Below are positions 7,441-11,025 of a stretch of DNA of 11,025 nt, piece by piece; position 1 is the stretch's first letter, and the number at the start of each line of letters is the position of its first letter. The stretch covers positions 1 through 11,025 of the forward strand of contig JAKMFM010000158.1 of the NCBI GenBank assembly GCA_022425445.1. The letters are read 5' to 3'. The DNA is from Planktomarina sp. (lineage in GTDB: Bacteria > Pseudomonadota > Alphaproteobacteria > Rhodobacterales > Rhodobacteraceae). The notes below the pieces were generated by a model. That model worked only from the letters and a program-made list of their open reading frames with translations, ran no database searches and was not told where the DNA came from. A program made the position numbers and the translations under genes.

Positions 7441-7459
7441 ATCTATCACGGAGAAAATA

Positions 7460-8701
7460 CTAGTCCGCGTTTGCGATGATGTCAGCGTATGCCGCCTGAG
7501 CATCCGCTGCAGACATATCACTAGACCAGAACTGAGCCTGCAAATCTTCAATCTGAAGGGTCGTGTCCTGAGAGAACGAGATATCGCCAGATGGCAGCAC
7601 GCCACCGTTTGCAAGGATCTTGAGGCCCTTTTGCATACAACCGTTTGCTGTGGACATGTCGATATCACCACGCACTGGCAGTGAACCTTTGGCAAGGTTG
7701 AATGACACCTGAACTTCAGGTGAAATCAGCAATGCAGCAAGTTCTTTCTGTGCAGCTGTAATTGCAGGATCGTCGTTCACTGGGAAGTAGAACGCATCAC
7801 CACCTGTGTCGATCACAGGATTTAGACCCAAACCTGGCAGGCAGGAGTAATCTTTGCCTTCAACTTGCTCAGCAACAGAGAATTCACCCTGTGCCCAGTC
7901 GCCCATGATCTGCGCACCAGCTTGACCAGTGATGACCAAGTTTGTGGCCATGTTCCAATCCTGAACATTGGATTCGGCTGCAAGGTCACGTGCAGCGGCA
8001 ACAGCTTCAAAGGCGGCTGTGTATTCTGGGCCGCGGGCCACATCAGCGTTCTTGTCAATGTTAACGCCGTTCCAGGCTTCTTGGCCTGCAACCGCCAGCG
8101 TGATCGCGCCGAATGCAATGTTTTGCTGCCAGCCCTGCTGACCCATGGCCAGCGGCAAGATGCCTGCTTCCTTAAGCGAGCCTGCGGATGCCGTAAATTC
8201 GTTCCAATCCGTTGGCACGTCGAGGCCTGCGCTTTTATATGCTGCGTGGGACAGCCAGATCCATTGTGCAGAGTGGATGTTCACTGGTACACAGTAAATT
8301 TTACCGTCCAGCGTGCATGCTTCAAGCAAAGAAGAAGGGTTAACGATTTCAGCCCAGCCACCAGCTTCTGCGACATCTGTCAGATCAAGAAGCAAACCAG
8401 CTTCGATCAGCTCTTCCGCTTGGCGGCCATGGTTCAACTGTGTTGCAGCCATCGGGTCACCGCCGATGATGCGCGAAATGATGATGGGGCGCGCTGTGCC
8501 GCCAGAACCGGCGATTGCGCCATCGACCCAAGTGTTGCCTGTAGCATTCCATGCATTGGCAAATTTGGCCACAGCTGCGGCTTCGCCACCTGAAGTCCAC
8601 CAATGAGTGACTTCCAGTTCGACGCCTTCAGCCATGACGGCTGTTGCTGTTGCCGCTGTTAGAGCGGTTCCAAGCAAAGCAGATTTTAGAATTTTAGACA
8701 T
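7460..8701 (-). CDS. Periplasmic sugar-binding protein of a CUT1 ABC importer (GtsA/glucose-binding-protein-like), operon gene 1
   Basis: 413 residues. A signal peptide is evident at 1-24: MSKILK, a hydrophobic stretch, and a probable cleavage site VMA before EGVELEV. The mature protein begins ELEVTHWWTSGGEAAAV, very like the start of Pseudomonas GtsA and Thermus glucose/mannose-binding proteins, and continues with GAIAGSGGTARPII, also typical of that group. It would capture a gluco- or manno-configured sugar, or possibly a glycoside, in the periplasm and deliver it to the two permeases. The frame extends to 8749, but the ATG at 8699-8701 is preceded by GGAGG at 5 nt, an excellent ribosome-binding site, and gives a clean signal peptide. 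It is the first gene after the operator-controlled promoter and is followed by a stable hairpin, consistent with high expression. Confidence 0.93.
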   Translation of the reverse strand: MSKILKSALLGTALTAATATAVMAEGVELEVTHWWTSGGEAAAVAKFANAWNATGNTWVDGAIAGSGGTARPIIISRIIGGDPMAATQLNHGRQAEELIEAGLLLDLTDVAEAGGWAEIVNPSSLLEACTLDGKIYCVPVNIHSAQWIWLSHAAYKSAGLDVPTDWNEFTASAGSLKEAGILPLAMGQQGWQQNIAFGAITLAVAGQEAWNGVNIDKNADVARGPEYTAAFEAVAAARDLAAESNVQDWNMATNLVITGQAGAQIMGDWAQGEFSVAEQVEGKDYSCLPGLGLNPVIDTGGDAFYFPVNDDPAITAAQKELAALLISPEVQVSFNLAKGSLPVRGDIDMSTANGCMQKGLKILANGGVLPSGDISFSQDTTLQIEDLQAQFWSSDMSAADAQAAYADIIANAD

Positions 8702-8767
8702 TTTTTCCTCCCAGAAAACGCGGATATCCGATTTTGATTTTGAGACCAAGACCGAGCTCCCTCGGCC

Positions 8768-8781
8768 TGCAATCGATTACA
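8768..8781. promoter_or_regulatory. LacI-type operator O1, operon-proximal
   Basis: TGCAATCGATTACA is a 14-bp palindrome with one imperfect pair and a central CG, as in LacI-family operators. It abuts the inferred -10 of the leftward operon promoter and covers its expected transcription start. It matches O2 (8818-8831) at 13 of 14 positions. Binding here would directly block the operon promoter. Confidence 0.85.
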
Positions 8782-8810
8782 TACTGAAACAGTCTTGCTA
8801 TTTGAGTCAA
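8781..8810 (-). promoter_or_regulatory. Probable sigma-70 promoter of the sugar operon
   Basis: On the minus strand, TTGACT (8805-8810) is a near-consensus -35. Eighteen nt further is CAGTAT (8781-8786), a weak -10 match. The start would fall near 8774, inside operator O1, leaving a leader of about 73 nt before the ATG at 8701. The good -35 and the operator position make the placement credible; the -10 is the uncertain part. Confidence 0.6.
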
Positions 8811-8823
8811 CAAAATATGTAAT
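8795..8823 (+). promoter_or_regulatory. Probable promoter of the lacI-family gene
   Basis: TTGCTA (8795-8800), 17 nt, then TGTAAT (8818-8823), a five-of-six match to the -10 consensus. The -10 lies inside operator O2, which predicts negative autoregulation. The -35 elements of the two divergent promoters lie close together (8795-8800 and 8805-8810), so the polymerase sites overlap. Confidence 0.6.
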
Positions 8824-8831
8824 CGATTACA
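8818..8831. promoter_or_regulatory. LacI-type operator O2, regulator-proximal
   Basis: TGTAATCGATTACA is a perfect 14-bp palindrome with a central CG. It overlaps the -10 of the regulator's promoter. Its centre is exactly 50 bp from that of O1, close to five helical turns, so a dimer-of-dimers or cooperative binding is possible. The presence of two copies only in the region between regulator and operon strongly supports it as the cognate site. Confidence 0.9.
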
Positions 8832-8862
8832 AAAGTATCAACAAAAATAAGGCAACAGCACG

Positions 8863-9879
8863 TTGAAAACTTCGACACTTCAAGATGTTGCACGGGTTGC
8901 AAATGTATCGACAGCGACGGTCTCACGATCGCTTTCGAACCCTGTAGTCGTATCCGAATCGACCCGTAGGCGGGTGGCTGACGCCGTGAAAGCCACCGGT
9001 TATCGCATCAATCACGCCGCGCGAAATCTGCGTACCCAACGTGCGCATTCAGTACTGGTTCTGCTTCCCGATCTGGCCAATCCATTCTTTTCAGCAATCC
9101 TTGAAGGCATCTCTCGCGTCTTGGCGCGACAGGGGTATTCAATGCTTATTGCCAGCACCCAACATGTCCATGACAGTGGCGAACGCCTGATTGATTATTT
9201 GGATGACGCTCGTGCGGATGGCATGATCGTCCTTGATGGCGCTCTTGAAACAGATGTCGTTGAGATGCTCTCCTCTGCGTCACAAGCCGAACGGATCCTC
9301 TTCGCCTGTGAGTGGGTCGAGGACGCGAACTTCCCGTCTGTACGGTGCGAAAACCGCACAGGCACACGCATCGCTGTGAACCACTTGTACGGGCTTGGGC
9401 ACACCAAAATCGCCCATATCACGGGCCCGACAGGCAACGTGCTTGGCCAGATCCGAAAAGAGGCTTTTGTCGCAGAACTCGCGGACCTCGGCCTCGAACT
9501 GAAAGCGGAATGGATCATGACTGGAGACTTCACGCTCGCGGCTGGCTGTCTGGCGGCGCAAGAATGGATCGCCATGAATGACCGTCCAACGGCGGTGTTT
9601 TGCGCATCCGATCAACTGGCGATGGGTTTCATCGCCGAGCTTTCCCGCCACGACTTCAAGGTACCTGATCATGTGTCGGTCATGGGTTTTGATGATATTG
9701 ATCTGGCCGAACAGTTCATCCCGCCGTTAACGTCCATAAGGCAGGACCGCATGATGATAGGCGAAACTGCTGCAAAAATGCTATTAGCGCGGATTGTGAC
9801 ACCCAGTGAAGAGAATTTGGAGCGCGCCACAGTCTTGCCGGTATCGCTCGTCATTCGAGAAAGCACATCACCGCCTTGA
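8863..9879 (+). CDS. LacI-family transcriptional regulator of the sugar operon
   Basis: 338 residues, normal for LacI/GalR repressors. The helix-turn-helix is at 5-24 (LQDVARVANVSTATVSRSLS) and the hinge region follows at about 50-58 (NHAARNLRT). The effector/dimerisation domain has LPDLANPFFSAILEGI near 69-83, ASDQLAMGF at 248-256 and GFDDIDLA at 275-282, all typical. The start is TTG: an in-frame stop lies at 8848-8850, no other start codon intervenes, and a weak AAGG precedes it by 10 nt. It is divergent from the operon, with two palindromic operators in the gap, so it is the likely local repressor with a sugar or catabolic intermediate as inducer. It almost certainly controls its own gene as well. 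Confidence 0.93.
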   Translation: MKTSTLQDVARVANVSTATVSRSLSNPVVVSESTRRRVADAVKATGYRINHAARNLRTQRAHSVLVLLPDLANPFFSAILEGISRVLARQGYSMLIASTQHVHDSGERLIDYLDDARADGMIVLDGALETDVVEMLSSASQAERILFACEWVEDANFPSVRCENRTGTRIAVNHLYGLGHTKIAHITGPTGNVLGQIRKEAFVAELADLGLELKAEWIMTGDFTLAAGCLAAQEWIAMNDRPTAVFCASDQLAMGFIAELSRHDFKVPDHVSVMGFDDIDLAEQFIPPLTSIRQDRMMIGETAAKMLLARIVTPSEENLERATVLPVSLVIRESTSPP

Positions 9880-9897
9880 GGGCAGCAGTGCAGCACG

Positions 9898-9928
9898 GCA
9901 AAGGAATTATCAAACAAGGCTCCTTTGC
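9898..9928. repeat. Inverted repeat downstream of the regulator, possible weak terminator
   Basis: GCAAAGGA (9898-9905) and TCCTTTGC (9921-9928) are perfect inverted repeats separated by 15 nt, starting 18 nt past the regulator's stop. There is no T-run after the right arm, and the stem is short for its loop, so termination is only a possibility. It could equally belong to the mobile-element flank that begins near here. Confidence 0.35.
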
Positions 9929-9936
9929 TCTTCGCC

Positions 9937-9981
9937 CTACCCCACAGGCCTCACCATCCATCTCCACAATTGCTCCACCTG
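9937..9981 (-). pseudogene. 3' end of a tyrosine recombinase gene (second copy)
   Basis: On the minus strand this reads QVEQLWRWMVRPVG and a TAG stop. The chimera at 58-306 ends QVEQLHRWMVRAVG plus TAG. Over 45 nt the two copies agree at 37 positions by my count. The fragment is cut just upstream of these codons, at a short GCCTC shared with the other copy, and continues directly into an IS6 tip. The two recombinase ends are related but not identical, so they are not a recent duplication of one another. Confidence 0.75.
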
Positions 9982-9987
9982 CCCCGC

Positions 9988-10014
9988 CTCAAGTTAGTTT
10001 TGTCTGACAGTGCC
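9988..10014 (-). repeat. IS6 terminal sequence, right copy of a 27-bp direct repeat
   Basis: Identical to 337-363 and in the same orientation, with the GGCACTGT tip at 10014. No transposase coding sequence remains here; the IS is reduced to its end, and a recombinase remnant lies where the transposase should be. No matching 8-bp target duplication is visible between the sequences beside the two tips (364 onward and 10015 onward). Confidence 0.85.
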
Positions 10015-10053
10015 TTTTAATGTCTTAATGCACTTATCTGAGAGGAGGTGTTG

Positions 10054-10059
10054 TATAAT
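10054..10059 (+). promoter_or_regulatory. Candidate -10 element for the haloacid dehalogenase gene
   Basis: A perfect TATAAT lies 74 nt before the ATG at 10134. I see no convincing -35 at the usual distance (the bases near 10031-10036 are CACTTA), so activity is uncertain. The region 10015-10133 holds no other gene I can support. Confidence 0.4.
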
Positions 10060-10133
10060 CAGGCATCCAAACGTACTGAATGCGCGAGGCTATTTTTCGA
10101 TAGAGCTAAAACGAATACTGAAGGATAATAAAA

Positions 10134-10814
10134 ATGCACCTTAAATCCATCGCCTTTGACGCTTACGGCACACTATTTGATGTATATTCGGTAAGCTCCT
10201 TGGCCGAAGAGCTGTTCCCCGGAAAAGGTGCGCAACTGGCTACTATCTGGCGCGACAAACAAATCGAATACACCCGTTTGCGCACCCTGTGCGATAAGTA
10301 CGCAGACTTCTGGCAGGTAACAGGCGACGCCCTGGATTATGCCTGTGCAACACTTGGTCTTGAACCAACACCTAGTTCTCGAGGTCGCCTGATGGGGCAA
10401 TACGCCGAGCTTTCGGCCTTTCCTGAGAACGCTGAGCAATTGCTTCGCCTCAAAGACGCTGGGATCAATTTGTCGATCCTATCAAATGGAACGCCATGGA
10501 TGCTTGATCAAGCCGTTAAGGCCTCCGGGCTTGAGGGATATTTTGAGCATATTTTAAGCGTCGATGCCGTTAAACGTTTCAAGACGGCGCCAGAAGCGTA
10601 TCAAATGGGACCGGATGCTTTGGGCTGTCATACGAAAGAAATACTGTTCGTTTCGTCGAATTGCTGGGACATCTGTGGAGCAACCTGGTTCGGTTACCGC
10701 ACCATCTGGCTCAATCGATACGGGCTTCCATTGGAACGCCTTGGCGTCGAACCGCACCGAATTGGGACTTCATTAGAAGATGTTGCTGACTACGCCATCG
10801 AATTGAGCAGTTAA
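10134..10814 (+). CDS. (S)-2-haloacid dehalogenase (HAD superfamily, type II L-DEX)
   Basis: 226 residues, close to the roughly 230 usual for L-2-haloacid dehalogenases. The family hydrolyses L-2-haloalkanoic acids to D-2-hydroxyacids plus halide through an aspartyl ester. Catalytic residues known from L-DEX appear, each offset by one: Asp9 (nucleophile) and Thr13 in FDAYGTLFD, Arg40 in WRDKQIEY, Ser117 and Asn118 in LSNGTP, Lys150 and Tyr156 in FKTAPEAYQ, and Ser174, Asn176 and Asp179 in VSSNCWD. The full set separates it from generic HAD phosphatases. The start ATG has AAGGA 8 nt upstream. It lies outside the mobile-element bracket and points away from it, 119 bp past the IS6 tip, with a glutathione S-transferase-like gene downstream; the pair suggests handling of halogenated or electrophilic compounds. 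Confidence 0.93.
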   Translation: MHLKSIAFDAYGTLFDVYSVSSLAEELFPGKGAQLATIWRDKQIEYTRLRTLCDKYADFWQVTGDALDYACATLGLEPTPSSRGRLMGQYAELSAFPENAEQLLRLKDAGINLSILSNGTPWMLDQAVKASGLEGYFEHILSVDAVKRFKTAPEAYQMGPDALGCHTKEILFVSSNCWDICGATWFGYRTIWLNRYGLPLERLGVEPHRIGTSLEDVADYAIELSS

Positions 10815-10925
10815 CATTATAGTCACCAAATCAAAAGATACATGCCAGTTCATAGATGACATTCCGGCTGTGATCTAAAAATTTACGGTCTGACCATCAG
10901 CGAATATTTGAAAAAGGAACACAAA

Positions 10926-11025
10926 TTGTCCGATCCATCATCCGAAGTGATCTTCCATGCTTACCCGCAATCTCCTGTGGCGGAAAAAGTCAGGGTCGTA
11001 TTTGGCATAAAAGGAATTGCATGGC
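10926..11025 (+). CDS. Glutathione S-transferase-like protein, N-terminal part (runs off the window)
   Basis: Only the first 33 codons are present. They read MSDPSSEVIFHAYPQSPVAE followed by KVRVVFGIKGIAW, which resembles the thioredoxin-like N-terminal domain of glutathione S-transferases (a beta strand, then a Y-x-x-S-P-x-x-x-K-V-R helix). The serine of QSP is at the place of the catalytic or glutathione-contacting residue in many bacterial enzymes. The start is TTG with AAGGA 7 nt upstream; no ATG is available in frame nearby. It follows the dehalogenase gene after 111 nt on the same strand. The end, C-terminal domain and subclass cannot be seen. Confidence 0.75.
   Translation, partial: MSDPSSEVIFHAYPQSPVAEKVRVVFGIKGIAW

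Noticed and set aside
7371..7442. Upstream ATG giving a 24-residue arginine-rich extension of the first permease.
   Set aside because: That ATG overlaps the hairpin arm and lacks a ribosome-binding site, while the ATG at 7368-7370 has GGAG at 8 nt.
337..10014. Classical composite transposon with two whole IS copies.
   Set aside because: Neither end carries a complete IS, only one kind of tip is present at each side, and no target-site duplication is visible.
10048..10128. A 26-codon open frame starting at GTG and ending 5 nt before the dehalogenase ATG, possible leader peptide.
   Set aside because: The AGGAGG nearby overlaps or nearly touches the start codon, leaving no proper spacing, and the frame overlaps the TATAAT; no family likeness.
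1..11025. CRISPR arrays, tRNA or rRNA genes, phage structural genes, toxin-antitoxin or defence genes.
   Set aside because: No regular short repeats, no tRNA-like sequences that I could recognise and no proteins of those kinds were found on either strand.

Overview
The window looks like an accessory island of an alphaproteobacterium, most likely a Roseobacter-type Rhodobacterales. That assignment rests on the style of the proteins, the moderate GC judged by eye, and the kind of IS6-family and tyrosine-recombinase remnants present; no marker gene proves it.

Layout. Positions 1-57 hold nothing I recognise. Positions 58-363 (minus strand) hold a chimeric mobile-element scar: the 3' end of a tyrosine recombinase gene fused in frame to the first ~32 codons and the terminal repeat of an IS6-family (IS26-like) transposase. 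Positions 374-8701 (minus strand) are one tightly packed eight-gene carbohydrate operon. In transcription order it encodes a periplasmic binding protein, two CUT1 permeases, an MsmK/MalK-type ATPase, a small TIM-barrel sugar isomerase/epimerase, a Gfo/Idh/MocA oxidoreductase, a second and larger TIM-barrel enzyme, and a second Gfo/Idh/MocA oxidoreductase. A divergent LacI-family gene follows at 8863-9879 (plus strand). The 161-bp divergent region carries two near-identical palindromic operators whose centres are 50 bp apart. One covers the expected start of the operon transcript; the other covers the -10 of the regulator's own promoter. Positions 9937-10014 hold a second, shorter scar of the same kind (recombinase 3' end plus IS6 tip), in the same orientation as the left one. 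To its right are an L-2-haloacid dehalogenase gene (10134-10814, plus) and the start of a glutathione S-transferase-like gene (10926 to the window end, plus).

How the genes work together (inference). The binding protein, permeases and ATPase import a sugar or glycoside, and LacI represses import and catabolism until an inducer binds. The catabolic half has two NAD(P)-type oxidoreductases and two metal-dependent TIM-barrel enzymes but no glycoside hydrolase, phosphorylase or sugar kinase. This resembles oxidative glycoside routes through 3-keto sugars, such as E. coli YcjS/YcjR and rhizobial ThuA/ThuB, rather than hydrolysis plus phosphorylation. The pairing of two unlike oxidoreductases with two unlike TIM barrels is the most interesting metabolic feature. 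The precise bracketing of the whole regulon (regulator plus operon) by two related mobile-element scars is the most interesting structural feature and suggests it was acquired as a cassette.
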